64,000 bases of DNA from positions 186,001-250,000 of the forward strand of contig NZ_SFCC01000002.1 of NCBI RefSeq assembly GCF_004214935.1. Reading direction: 5' to 3'. Of this stretch, positions 9,310-18,784 are shown in pieces; the stretch's first letter is position 1; each line of letters starts with the position of its first letter. The translations under genes were made by a program, and so were the position numbers. The notes under the pieces are model-generated. The model saw only the letters and a program-made list of their open reading frames with translations. It made no database searches and was not told the DNA's origin. The stretch is from Amycolatopsis suaedae. GTDB taxonomy: Bacteria > Actinomycetota > Actinomycetes > Mycobacteriales > Pseudonocardiaceae.

Positions 9310-10014
9310 GTGTGGGTTGACGAGAGTGGTGGCACCGACACCACCGAGACCGCCTCGGACGAGATGACCATCTCGGTCGGAGGCGAGGAGTACACCGCCG
9401 ACGTCAACTTCGACATCAACGAAGACGGCGTCAACGACACCGCGACCATCGAGACCGAGGACGGCGGGGTCCAGGCCTTCGTCGACAAGGACGGCGACGG
9501 CGACGCTGACGAGTACCTGCAGCTCGACGCCCAGGGCGAGAAGGTCGCGCACGCGACCTACGACGAGGCCAGCGGCCAGTGGATCGACGCGGGCGGCGCC
9601 GGCACCGGCCCGACCGGTACCGACTCGCAGACCGGGTCCGAGGGCACGATCACCGCCGACCTGCCGCAGGGCGACGTCGAGGTGGGTCCGGCGACCGTCG
9701 ACACCAACGAGGACGGTGTGAACGACACCGCCGTGGTCAAGGACGAGGCGGGCAACACCATCGGCTTCACCGACGTGGACGGCGACGGCAACGCCGACGT
9801 CGCGGTGGTCATCGACTCCTCGGGCAACGCCACCACCTACGAGCACACCGGCGACGGCCAGTGGACCGAGACGCAGGGCGGCCAGCCCAGCGGTGCCGTC
9901 GGCGACACCGGCGTCGACACCAGCGACGCGGCGTGGGGCGGTGCGGGCACCGACCACGTCGAGGGCGTCGCCAAGATCGACCCGGGCACGGGGCAGTGGA
10001 TCTCGCAGAATTAA
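9310..10014 (+). CDS. Acidic protein with repeated DxDxDG calcium-type loops
   Basis: This very acidic 234-residue protein contains four calcium-loop-like repeats: DINEDGVNDTA, DKDGDGDADEY, DTNEDGVNDTA and DVDGDGNADVA, arranged as two tandem copies of one ~110-residue unit joined by a Gly/Thr-rich linker. The pattern D-x-[DN]-x-D-G is that of dockerin/thrombospondin-3-type calcium sites. There is no signal peptide, and the start is GTG 9310 after GAAGGGGG. It may belong to the actinobacterial DUF6802 family; I am not certain. It follows the second GTPase by 123 bases on the same strand and may be part of that cluster. Confidence 0.75.
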   Translation: MWVDESGGTDTTETASDEMTISVGGEEYTADVNFDINEDGVNDTATIETEDGGVQAFVDKDGDGDADEYLQLDAQGEKVAHATYDEASGQWIDAGGAGTGPTGTDSQTGSEGTITADLPQGDVEVGPATVDTNEDGVNDTAVVKDEAGNTIGFTDVDGDGNADVAVVIDSSGNATTYEHTGDGQWTETQGGQPSGAVGDTGVDTSDAAWGGAGTDHVEGVAKIDPGTGQWISQN

Positions 10015-10041
10015 CTGGCCAGTAGCCAGACAAATTTCCCG

Positions 10042-10082
10042 AAGGCCACCTTCACTACGCCAATCGTGGTGAAGGTGGCCTT
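10042..10082. terminator. GAAGGCCACCTTCA-family hairpin
   Basis: A 14-bp perfect inverted repeat (arms 10042-10055 and 10069-10082) follows the stop of the acidic protein by 27 bases. The arm AAGGCCACCTTCAC is the same motif found at 17794, 18305, 41711, 42394 and 54205, so this is a dispersed genomic repeat used here as a likely terminator. The rest of the 345-base gap to pckG (10015-10359) holds no gene; it should carry the pckG promoter, which I cannot place. Confidence 0.65.
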
Positions 10083-10359
10083 TGCTCGTTTGTCTCGCGC
10101 GTTGTCTCGCCGTGCCGGAATCCTTTTCGTGCTCGTCCGGTTCAGCGACAACTGAATCGATTCCCTTATCGTTCCTGTGAGAGAACCGACAGGCCAGGGC
10201 TCGGTTACCTGACGTTTGCCCCGCTACTCTCGGGGAATCCCAAAACCTGCACACCGGTTCGCCGCCGGTGTGCGAAGCCATTCGGTCGCCGGCGATGGAG
10301 CCCGCATCCGGACGATGAAGTCCGGGGTGGGCTTTATTCGTCGGAGTTCAGGAGAAGAG

Positions 10360-12183
<1,824 letters not shown>

Positions 12184-12199
12184 AAGATGACTCCGGTGG

Positions 12200-12235
12200 G
12201 GCCCGGGGCGCGACAACGGCGTCGTGTCCCGGGCC
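12200..12235. terminator. Terminator hairpin after pckG
   Basis: An imperfect 15-bp inverted repeat (12200-12214 with 12221-12235, two mismatches) begins 16 bases after the pckG stop and ends 20 bases before the next start. High GC, short loop and position fit an intrinsic terminator. Confidence 0.6.
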
Positions 12236-12254
12236 TCATCGGTAACGTCGGAGC

Positions 12255-13133
12255 ATGACCCTGCCCCGGGAACGTCCCTTCCGTTTCGGTGTCGTCCTGC
12301 TCGCCCCCGCCACGCGTGCCGAGTGGATCGCCGCGTGCCGCAGGGCGGAGGAACTCGGCTACGACGTCGTGTCCGCGGCCGATCACCTAGGCAGGCCCGC
12401 TCCGTTTCCCGCGCTGGTGCTGGCCGCCGAGGCCACCGAGCGGATCCGGCTGGGCACCTGCGTGATCAACACGGCGTTCTACAACCCGACCCTGCTGGCC
12501 AGGGACATCGCCACCACCGACCAGTTCACCGGCGGCAGGCTGGAGCTGGGCCTCGGCGCCGGCTACGTCAAGGCAGAGTTCGACGCCGCCGGGATCGAGT
12601 GGCAGCGCGCCGGCAAGCGCGTCGACCACCTGGAACACACCATCGAGGTGCTGGACCGGCTGTTCGCCGACGAGCGTGTCCAGCCTCGTCCGGCCCGGCG
12701 GCCGCCGCTGATGCTGGCTGGCAACGGTGACCGCATGCTCGGGCTGGCCGCCCGGCACGCCGACGTCGTCGGGTTCACCGGCGCACCCATCCCGGCCGAC
12801 GGCGAGCTGCCGAGCCTGGCCAGGAGCGAAGCCGTCGCGGAGCGGGTCGCCTACGTCACCGGGCTGCTCGGCGAGCGGATCTCCGAGGTCGAGTTCAACA
12901 TCCTCGTCCAGAAGGTGCTCCCCGAAGGCGCCGAGGAGGTGCGGGATGTCTGGGGTGGCCCGGTCCACGCGTCGGATGCCGAGCTGCTCGACGTCCCGAC
13001 GTTGCTGATCGGCTCGCCCGCGGAGAAGGCGGAGATACTGCGGCGGCGGCGCGAGACCTTCGGCTTCAGCTACGTCACGGTGCTCGGCGACGCCATGGAG
13101 GAGTTCGCCGAGGTGATCAGCGAGCTACGGTGA
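12255..13133 (+). CDS. LLM class F420-dependent oxidoreductase
   Basis: The 292-residue protein is a luciferase-like TIM barrel. RFGVVLLAPATRAEWIA at the start, GYDVVSAADHL, RIRLGTCVINTAFYNP and LELGLGAGYVKAEFDAAGI are the segments found in actinobacterial LLM proteins of the TIGR03621 kind, which generally use coenzyme F420. The substrate is unknown. The start is ATG 12255. Its stop overlaps the start of the ABC-type ATPase, so the three genes to 15105 may be one operon, although a metabolic link is not evident. Confidence 0.85.
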   Translation: MTLPRERPFRFGVVLLAPATRAEWIAACRRAEELGYDVVSAADHLGRPAPFPALVLAAEATERIRLGTCVINTAFYNPTLLARDIATTDQFTGGRLELGLGAGYVKAEFDAAGIEWQRAGKRVDHLEHTIEVLDRLFADERVQPRPARRPPLMLAGNGDRMLGLAARHADVVGFTGAPIPADGELPSLARSEAVAERVAYVTGLLGERISEVEFNILVQKVLPEGAEEVRDVWGGPVHASDAELLDVPTLLIGSPAEKAEILRRRRETFGFSYVTVLGDAMEEFAEVISELR

Positions 13134-13753
13134 TGGGCATGGGGGTGACCGCGAGAAACTTCGGGGTGCGGGCAGGCGACGTCTGGCTGTTTCGTGAGCT
13201 GGACCTGGACGTGCCGGCCGGTGAGTGCCTCGCACTCGTCGGGGAGAACGGCAGCGGGAAGTCGACGATCCTGCGTTGCCTGTACGGGATGCAGGTGCCG
13301 CTGGAGGGCACGCTCAGCGTCGCGGACAGGCAGCCGGACGAGCTGGACGTCGAGTTCCGGCGGGACGTCGCGGTGCTGTTCGACGACTCCGACCTGTTCG
13401 TCGAGCTGACCCCGGTCCAGCACCTCGAACTGCTGGCCGGCACGTTCGGGCTCGACCTCGACATCGGCGAGCTGCTGCGGGACGCCGGGCTCGACGAGCG
13501 GTCCGACGTCACCGCGGGCAGCCTGTCCGCCGGTCAGCGGCGCCGGCTGATGCTGCTCGGCGCCACCGCCCGGCCGTTCCGGGTGCTGCTGCTCGACGAG
13601 CCGGAACGTGCGCTGGACGCCGGTGGCAAGCAGTGGCTGACCGAGGTCGTCGGCAGGGCGAAGGACGCGGGTGCCGCCGTGGTCGTCGCCACCCATCATC
13701 CGCCGCTGCTTGAGGTTGCCGAGTCCGTCGTCGACCTGTCCGGTCAGCTGTGA
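13130..13753 (+). CDS. ABC transporter ATP-binding protein
   Basis: A short 207-residue ATPase with Walker A GENGSGKS (38-45), signature SLSAGQRRR, Walker B LLLDEPERALD and the His switch ATHHPP. The start is ambiguous: GTG 13130, ATG 13133 or ATG 13139, all around the stop of the LLM gene. The stop overlaps the next gene by 4 bases (GTGA), so the next membrane protein is almost surely its partner. A minimal ATPase with a large membrane partner suggests an exporter or a regulatory ABC unit. Substrate unknown. Confidence 0.88.
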   Translation: MMGMGVTARNFGVRAGDVWLFRELDLDVPAGECLALVGENGSGKSTILRCLYGMQVPLEGTLSVADRQPDELDVEFRRDVAVLFDDSDLFVELTPVQHLELLAGTFGLDLDIGELLRDAGLDERSDVTAGSLSAGQRRRLMLLGATARPFRVLLLDEPERALDAGGKQWLTEVVGRAKDAGAAVVVATHHPPLLEVAESVVDLSGQL

Positions 13754-15105
13754 CGGACACGCTCACCCGCGTCCGGATCCCCGGTAGGCAGCGGTTCGCC
13801 GGGGTGTTCACCGGTGACACGCCGACGCTCGTCGCGTTGTTCGTCGTCGGCCTGCTGGTCAGTGCGTTCTACAAGCTGGCCTGGTGGCGGGGGTTCCTGC
13901 TTGGACAGTCCACACCGGACTCCGGTGGAGCGGCGGCGATGGTCGCGCTGGTGCTGGTGTTCTCGGCGCTGGCCGCGCGGTCGATGCTGCGCCGCGGATT
14001 CCTGTGGGCCGAGGCCGCTGAGTTGACCTGGGTCCACCTGGACCGGGTGCCGCGGCTGGGTGTCCGGCTCTGGCGGCTGTGGTTCGGCTGGCTGGTCGCG
14101 GTGGGATACGCGGGCACGCTGGCGACGGCGGTCTACGGGCTGGGTGCGGCGCTGTGGTCGGCCGGTGCCGCACTGCTCGTCGCCGGTTTCACGTTGACGC
14201 TGGCCGCGACCCGCAGACCGGGTGTGTTCGGTGAGCACGCAGGCCCGGTGGTGCTGGCGGGAGCGGGTCTGCTGGTCGCGGTCGCCGGACTGTCGGTGTT
14301 CTGGCTGTATGTGCTGGCCGGGGTGCTCGCGGTGGCGGCGGTCGTCCTGCTGTGGGGTTCCGGCGGACCGCTGCGGCCCGAGTCCGCGGCGCGGGCCGAC
14401 CGGGCTCAGCTGCTGGAGAACTGGCGTGAGCGAGTGGTCCGTTCGGTCGCCGTCACGTTCCTGGATCCGATGCTGCTGCTGCCGTCGGGCCGCCCGATCG
14501 GTGGCCGCTCGCTACGGAAGGCGACCGTGCTGCGGTTCGCCTGGCTCTCGGTGCGTTCCCGTGCCCGCTACGCGACGTCCGCGGTGCTGCTCGCCGTGCT
14601 GGTCGTCATCGGGCACCGCGCGTTCCCCGCGTTCCCGGACACGGTGCTGGTCGCCGTCGGGATGTTCGTCGCGTTGATTCCGTTCGCCGGTGGCATCGGT
14701 GCCGTCTGGCGCAGCCCCGGTCTGCGCAGGTGGATCGGCGGGAAGGACCTGACGGTCCGTGCCTGGCACTCGCTGGTGTTCGCCGGGGTCGGTGCGGCGT
14801 GGGCGGTGGTCCTGCTCGGTCTCTCGCTGCTGGTGGCGGCCCCGTTGAGCCTCGCCGCGTGGCTGACCGTGCCGCTCGCGGCCATGGCCATCGGCCGCAC
14901 GGCGACCCGCAAGCAGATGGACTACGGGAACGTGGCCGTCAGCGACACCCCGATGGGCCAGCTGCCGGTCGGCCTGGCCACGCAGGCGGTGCGCGGGCCG
15001 GACCTGCTGCTGGTCGGTGTCGTCCTGCTGACCGCGTGGCCGGGTCCACTGCTCGTGCCGACGCTGGTGGTCGCTGTTCTCACGCTGTGGAGTGCGCTGC
15101 GCTGA
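13750..15105 (+). CDS. Polytopic membrane protein, putative ABC permease (DUF6297-like)
   Basis: This 451-residue protein has about ten to twelve hydrophobic segments spread over its length, with Arg/Trp-rich cytoplasmic loops such as WAEAAELTWVHLDRVPRLG. It lacks any nucleotide-binding motif. The GTG start overlaps the stop of the ATPase, so it is the presumed permease of that pair. From memory the architecture resembles DUF6297 proteins of actinomycetes, which sit beside small ABC ATPases; this is a recollection, not a search. No substrate can be inferred. Confidence 0.75.
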   Translation: MTDTLTRVRIPGRQRFAGVFTGDTPTLVALFVVGLLVSAFYKLAWWRGFLLGQSTPDSGGAAAMVALVLVFSALAARSMLRRGFLWAEAAELTWVHLDRVPRLGVRLWRLWFGWLVAVGYAGTLATAVYGLGAALWSAGAALLVAGFTLTLAATRRPGVFGEHAGPVVLAGAGLLVAVAGLSVFWLYVLAGVLAVAAVVLLWGSGGPLRPESAARADRAQLLENWRERVVRSVAVTFLDPMLLLPSGRPIGGRSLRKATVLRFAWLSVRSRARYATSAVLLAVLVVIGHRAFPAFPDTVLVAVGMFVALIPFAGGIGAVWRSPGLRRWIGGKDLTVRAWHSLVFAGVGAAWAVVLLGLSLLVAAPLSLAAWLTVPLAAMAIGRTATRKQMDYGNVAVSDTPMGQLPVGLATQAVRGPDLLLVGVVLLTAWPGPLLVPTLVVAVLTLWSALR

Positions 15106-15139
15106 GTTGGTACGGTCACTCTGGGGATGGGGGTGAACC

Positions 15140-16804
15140 GTGACAGTTATCAAGGCTGGCTGGGAAGCTCTCACCGAGCGCGAGAGTGCGCTGGGTGAGG
15201 CAGGCCGAGCCTGGGACGCCGACTTCGAGGACCTCGAGTTCGGGCTGCGTGCTCTGCACGCGAGCTGGAAGGGACTAGGTGCGGACGCGTTCGGCCGCGC
15301 GATCGACGAGTGGCGGGCTGCGGCCGAGGAGATGCGCGAGGTGCTGCGCGACATCGAGCGCCGCATGGGCACGGTCCAGTCGAACTACGGATCGGCCGTG
15401 CGCTCAGCCAACGAACTGTGGGCCGGCGGCGGAGGGGCAGCCCCGGGAGCCTCCGGTGGTTTCGAGATCACCGTCGACAGCCTGCGGGAGACCGTCCGGA
15501 CGATCGCCGATGTGCAGTTGGGGCTGGTCGCTGCCGTCGACCGGGCGACTGGGGCCTTGGCGGCCACGGGTGGAATGGTCGGCGACGCCCTTCTGGAGGG
15601 TTGGCGTGAGCCGTACGATCGGTGCGCCAAGGCGGTGTGCAACGCGGTGGGCGGTGTCGTCACTGTGCTCGGGGCGGTGGCGATCAGTCTGAAGGACACC
15701 GCCAATCGCTTCCTGGAGGCTGAGGAAGCCAACGGCGCGCCACCCGAGGAGCCGATTCCATTTCCGGGAACGCGGTCGGACTTCGAGATGGCGCCGCCAC
15801 CCGGCAGTGGGGGCCAGGGACCGGAGCCGTTCGTTCCGGAGATTTTGGCTGGCTTCTGGCCGAATGCCCACCTCGACCGACTGTGGGGGGCTGCGGAAGC
15901 ATGGCGGCAGCTGGGGTTCAAGCTCTTCGAGGCCAACCAGGTTGCGACACGAGCCTTTATGGCGCTCTCCGAGCAGAATCAGGGCGAGACGTTCAGTTTG
16001 ATCCGTGGCTATTGGGGTGCGCTGTGCAGCGGCGAAAACTGCCGTCCTGACCTGCCGTTCGACTGTGCATTTGTGACGACGATGGCGATGGCGGGATCAT
16101 GTAAGACCCTGGCCGACGCCATCGCTGAGGTCCAGCACGGTGTGGCGAATGCCGTCAACAATGCCACCGAGCAGCTGGAGGTATTCGAGCAGATCGCCAT
16201 CGCGATGGACGCCCTGCTGACCCGAGGTGCATCGCAATGGGTGGTCAAAGTTGCCACGGCGTTCTGGGCTGGCGCTGATATGGCGGATTTCAGGCATGCC
16301 TACCTGGCCAATCTTCGTTCGGCGATCGACCAGCTTCCCACGGAGTACCAGAATGCGTTGAACTTGTTCGGCGATACGCACAAGAAGACCTTGGTCGAGG
16401 GCGGTCGTCTGGAACAGGTCGACGACGTGGTGATGGGAGAACTGCGTGGCAAGTGGGACGAGGTAGAAGGTGATCACCCCAGGCCTGACCAGATTCATAT
16501 CACGCAAGATCGTGTGGTACATATTCTTGACGGTGACGGGCCCGGCCTAGGTGGCGGCCATCGACATGGGACAGGGAAGCCTGGTAAGACAGAATTTCCG
16601 GACGACTGGGACGATCCGCAGATAACCAATAATGTAGTCAGTGTTGCAAGGAATCCAGATTCTGTCGAACTGCAATCCAATGGACGGTACAAGCTCTCAG
16701 GAGTTCGAGATGGAGTGCACATCATTGTGATAGTCATGCCGGACGGCAGGGTATGGACCGCGTGGCCGCCTCCTCAACCTGGTATAACTAAGAACCCGAA
16801 GTAG
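15140..16804 (+). CDS. WXG-type effector with C-terminal EndoU nuclease toxin domain
   Basis: This 554-residue protein starts with a helical WXG100-like domain (residues 1-95, W43-K-G45 in ASWKGLGADAF), then long helical and Gly/Pro-rich spacers, and ends with a bacterial EndoU domain (about 465-550). The latter shows GGGHRHGTGKPGKTEFP with His474 and His476, SGVRDGVHIIVIVMPDG, and WTAWP in place of the usual TAYP. EndoU domains cut RNA and are used in interbacterial toxins; WXG-type fronts are exported by type VII secretion. No secretion gene is nearby. The last third is clearly richer in A+T than the front, a sign that the toxin tip was acquired. Its immunity gene follows after 8 bases. Confidence 0.85.
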   Translation: MTVIKAGWEALTERESALGEAGRAWDADFEDLEFGLRALHASWKGLGADAFGRAIDEWRAAAEEMREVLRDIERRMGTVQSNYGSAVRSANELWAGGGGAAPGASGGFEITVDSLRETVRTIADVQLGLVAAVDRATGALAATGGMVGDALLEGWREPYDRCAKAVCNAVGGVVTVLGAVAISLKDTANRFLEAEEANGAPPEEPIPFPGTRSDFEMAPPPGSGGQGPEPFVPEILAGFWPNAHLDRLWGAAEAWRQLGFKLFEANQVATRAFMALSEQNQGETFSLIRGYWGALCSGENCRPDLPFDCAFVTTMAMAGSCKTLADAIAEVQHGVANAVNNATEQLEVFEQIAIAMDALLTRGASQWVVKVATAFWAGADMADFRHAYLANLRSAIDQLPTEYQNALNLFGDTHKKTLVEGGRLEQVDDVVMGELRGKWDEVEGDHPRPDQIHITQDRVVHILDGDGPGLGGGHRHGTGKPGKTEFPDDWDDPQITNNVVSVARNPDSVELQSNGRYKLSGVRDGVHIIVIVMPDGRVWTAWPPPQPGITKNPK

Positions 16805-16812
16805 GTGGAGAT

Positions 16813-17106
16813 ATGGCGGGGATCGACCTCGGTGCTGAAATGGAAGAATTGCTTACATCTATGGAAGATCGCTTGCCTGTCAAAGATGTAAGGTCGCTTC
16901 GGGAATTTTTGGAGGGCGGCGAAGAAGAGGAATTTGCGGACCTCATGCTGGCCAGTTTGGAACAGGGAAACATTGAGGTAAAGCAGGTGGAGCGGGGCCG
17001 TCTTCTGGCGATCGCTGACGTCTACCGAGAGGTGCACACGGTTGGGTATCCTTACCTCGTCCGCATTGACGAGATCGTCGAGGCATTGCCTGACGCGGGA
17101 TCGTGA
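16813..17106 (+). CDS. MafI-like immunity protein for the EndoU toxin
   Basis: A 97-residue acidic helical protein starting at ATG 16813, 8 bases after the toxin stop, with GGTGGAG ahead. Position, size, charge and low GC match an immunity protein. The segment LLTSMEDRLPVKDVRSLREF aligns with LLSQLSDRIPPDDLAHYRSL in the orphan gene at 17194, followed in both by a G-E-x-E-E-[FL]-x-D pattern. That pattern is what I recall for MafI family immunity proteins, which neutralise EndoU-type MafB toxins in Neisseria. It should bind and block the toxin in the producer cell. Confidence 0.75.
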   Translation: MAGIDLGAEMEELLTSMEDRLPVKDVRSLREFLEGGEEEEFADLMLASLEQGNIEVKQVERGRLLAIADVYREVHTVGYPYLVRIDEIVEALPDAGS

Positions 17107-17193
17107 ACCACCTTCGGGTACGGGTTCACCCGTCCGATGAAGGGGCAGCCGACAGTAGTGCGGAGTAGTCTGCTCGCGCCGGAAGGAGGCACC

Positions 17194-17781
17194 GTGGGTG
17201 GTGGACACGCACCGGGCAAGGGACGAAGAGCGACCACCGAGTTCCCCGTCGGCTGGACCGACGAGCGGATTCTGAGCACCGTCGTCGACGTCGCCAAGAA
17301 TCCGGACGAGCGACCCCGCCGACTACGCAACGGGCGCTGGCGCACCGCCGGCGTCCGCGACGGCGTCGAGATCGTCGTCCTCATCGAGCAGAACGGCCAG
17401 GTCCACATCGCCTACCCGGTCGGCGGCACCGGCGTCGTGCGCAATCCGGACACGGCCCGCGATCCGGCCCATCCGACGGTCGCCGACCTGACCGACGGCC
17501 GCGTCAGCTACTTCGCCGAGACGCTGTTGTCCCAGCTGTCCGACCGCATCCCGCCCGACGACCTGGCGCACTACCGCAGCCTGCACCACTCCGGGGAGTG
17601 GGAGGAGCTGGTCGACGTGCTGGCGGCGCACCTGTCGGCGCAGGACGTGGTGCTCACCCCGGACGAGCTGGCCGACTTCACGCGGCTGATGAACAGCTAC
17701 GACATCCCGCGGCCGGGCTACAACTTCCTCAACGACAGGGACAACATCCTCGGCCTCCTGCGACCGCGACGCCTCGTCTGA
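17194..17781 (+). CDS. Orphan EndoU-like domain fused to a MafI-like immunity domain
   Basis: This 195-residue protein begins right at the EndoU core. Residues 2-90 carry GGGHAPGKG, TEFPVGW, a GVRDGVEIVVLIEQNGQ strand pair and HIAYP, aligning with the effector's tip (GGGHRHGTG, TEFPDDW, GVRDGVHIIVIVMPDG, WTAWP). The second His of the effector's HRH is Pro here. Residues 105-190 align with the MafI-like protein encoded upstream. Start GTG 17194 follows AAGGAGG at 17183-17189; an in-frame ATG at 17137 would add 19 residues but has no ribosome site. It has no delivery domain. It could be an orphan toxin-immunity cassette fused by loss of the toxin stop, or a pseudotoxin-immunity protein. Confidence 0.7.
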   Translation: MGGGHAPGKGRRATTEFPVGWTDERILSTVVDVAKNPDERPRRLRNGRWRTAGVRDGVEIVVLIEQNGQVHIAYPVGGTGVVRNPDTARDPAHPTVADLTDGRVSYFAETLLSQLSDRIPPDDLAHYRSLHHSGEWEELVDVLAAHLSAQDVVLTPDELADFTRLMNSYDIPRPGYNFLNDRDNILGLLRPRRLV

Positions 17782-17793
17782 AGTCCCAAGCAC

Positions 17794-18318
17794 GTGAAGG
17801 CCACCTTCATTACGTGAGACGTCAGGGCCCCGGCAAAGTCCGGGAGTCGTGGTGGTGCGGGAGCGTGGAGTTCGCGTGCCGGAGCGTGGGACTCGCGTGC
17901 ACGACGGTGGGACTCGCGGGTCCGGATGGTGAGTGTCGTGTTCGGGAACGCGAATGACGTGTTCAGGAACGCGAAACTCGCGTTCCGGCCCGGCAGGGCC
18001 GCGCGAGCGGCCCGTTCGGCCAGGCGAGGACGGGTTCGTCCCGCGATCTGGAATCGGCGTGCCGGGCGGTGGGACCAGGTGGACGGGAACGTGCGACTCG
18101 TGGGTCCGCAACGGTCGACTCGCGGGTCGGGAACGGAGGACTCGGCGACCGGCCCGTTCACGCGGCGATCGGCACGAGGTGAGAACCGGCGTCCACATCG
18201 TGAGTTCTGCGCTCACGCACGCGAGTTCCGCACTCCGGCCCGCGAGTTCTGCGTTCGAACGCACAGAGCCCGACTGTGCCGGGGCCCTGGCGTTTCACCT
18301 AATGAAGGTGGCCTTCAC
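17794..18318. repeat. Noncoding 525-bp element with 47-bp terminal inverted repeats
   Basis: The ends 17794-17840 and 18272-18318 are inverted repeats matching at 43 of 47 positions. Both begin with GTGAAGGCCACCTTCATTA and end with a CAGGGCCCCGGC block. The inside has no gene but many short repeats of the type GGAACGCGA / GCGAGTTCTGCG. The stretch 18181-18228 recurs without a mismatch at 42140-42187. The structure resembles a MITE (a small non-autonomous transposable element). No target duplication is evident. It fills most of the 567-base gap 17782-18348. Confidence 0.7.
18181..18228. repeat. 48-bp block repeated exactly at 42140-42187
   Basis: The 48 bases starting GAGAACCGGCGTCCACATCG are identical, same orientation, to 42140-42187, 24 kb away. 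Flanking bases remain similar on both sides. Both lie inside noncoding inverted-repeat elements. Confidence 0.9.
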
Positions 18319-18348
18319 GAGCTTGGAGCCCGCGCCACCGCCGGAACG

Positions 18349-18612
18349 TCAGACCGCCTGCTCCAGCGGCGCGGCCTCGACGGCGCGCCGCAGCAGGTCC
18401 AGCGGCAGGTCGACCGCGTCGGCGATGGCCGCGACAGTGAAGAACGCCGGGGTCGGGATCCGGCCGGTCTCGATCTTGCGCAGGGTTTCCACGGAGATCC
18501 CCGCCCGCGTGGCCACCTCCGCCATGCTGCGCGCGCCCCGCGCCTCACGCAGCACCACGCCCAGTCGCTCGCCCCGCTCGCGTTCGGCTTCGGTCAACGG
18601 CACACGCACCAT
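18349..18612 (-). CDS. XRE-type helix-turn-helix regulator
   Basis: The 87-residue protein is little more than a Cro/C1-type DNA-binding domain: GVVLREARGARSMAEVATRAG, then ISVETLRKIETGRIPTPAF, then an AIADAVDLPLDLL helix. I start at ATG 18612 because translation upstream runs into the inverted repeat at 18643-18692. Lacking a ligand domain, it is likely a simple repressor, possibly of itself and the divergent 47-codon gene. Target unknown. Confidence 0.85.
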   Translation of the reverse strand: MVRVPLTEAERERGERLGVVLREARGARSMAEVATRAGISVETLRKIETGRIPTPAFFTVAAIADAVDLPLDLLRRAVEAAPLEQAV

Positions 18613-18642
18613 GGAACCAATAGTAATACCACTCGTACCCGA

Positions 18643-18692
18643 CACTTGCCCACAGCCTGTGGACAACTCTGTGCACAGGCTGTGGGCAAGTG
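18643..18692. promoter_or_regulatory. 19-bp perfect inverted repeat with DnaA-box-like sites
   Basis: Arms 18643-18661 and 18674-18692 (CACTTGCCCACAGCCTGTG and its complement) pair perfectly around a 12-base spacer. At 18658-18666 the minus strand reads TTGTCCACA, the consensus actinobacterial DnaA box. TTGCCCACA, one mismatch away, occurs at 18646-18654 (plus) and 18681-18689 (minus). The site lies 30 bases upstream of the XRE regulator. It could be that regulator's operator, a DnaA-binding site, or a hairpin. Confidence 0.6.
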
Positions 18693-18784
18693 AAATGCAA
18701 CTGAACGGATCGGGTCCCCCGTGCGTCTCAGTCAGTGACGGTGGTCACCGAGGCCGCTGCGGACAGCGCACGAGGAGGTAGGTC

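Noticed and set aside
17782..18348. Open frames inside the 525-bp repeat element (for example 17926-18693, 17933-18781)
   Set aside because: Their coding sequence is the repeat itself and continues antisense into the XRE gene.
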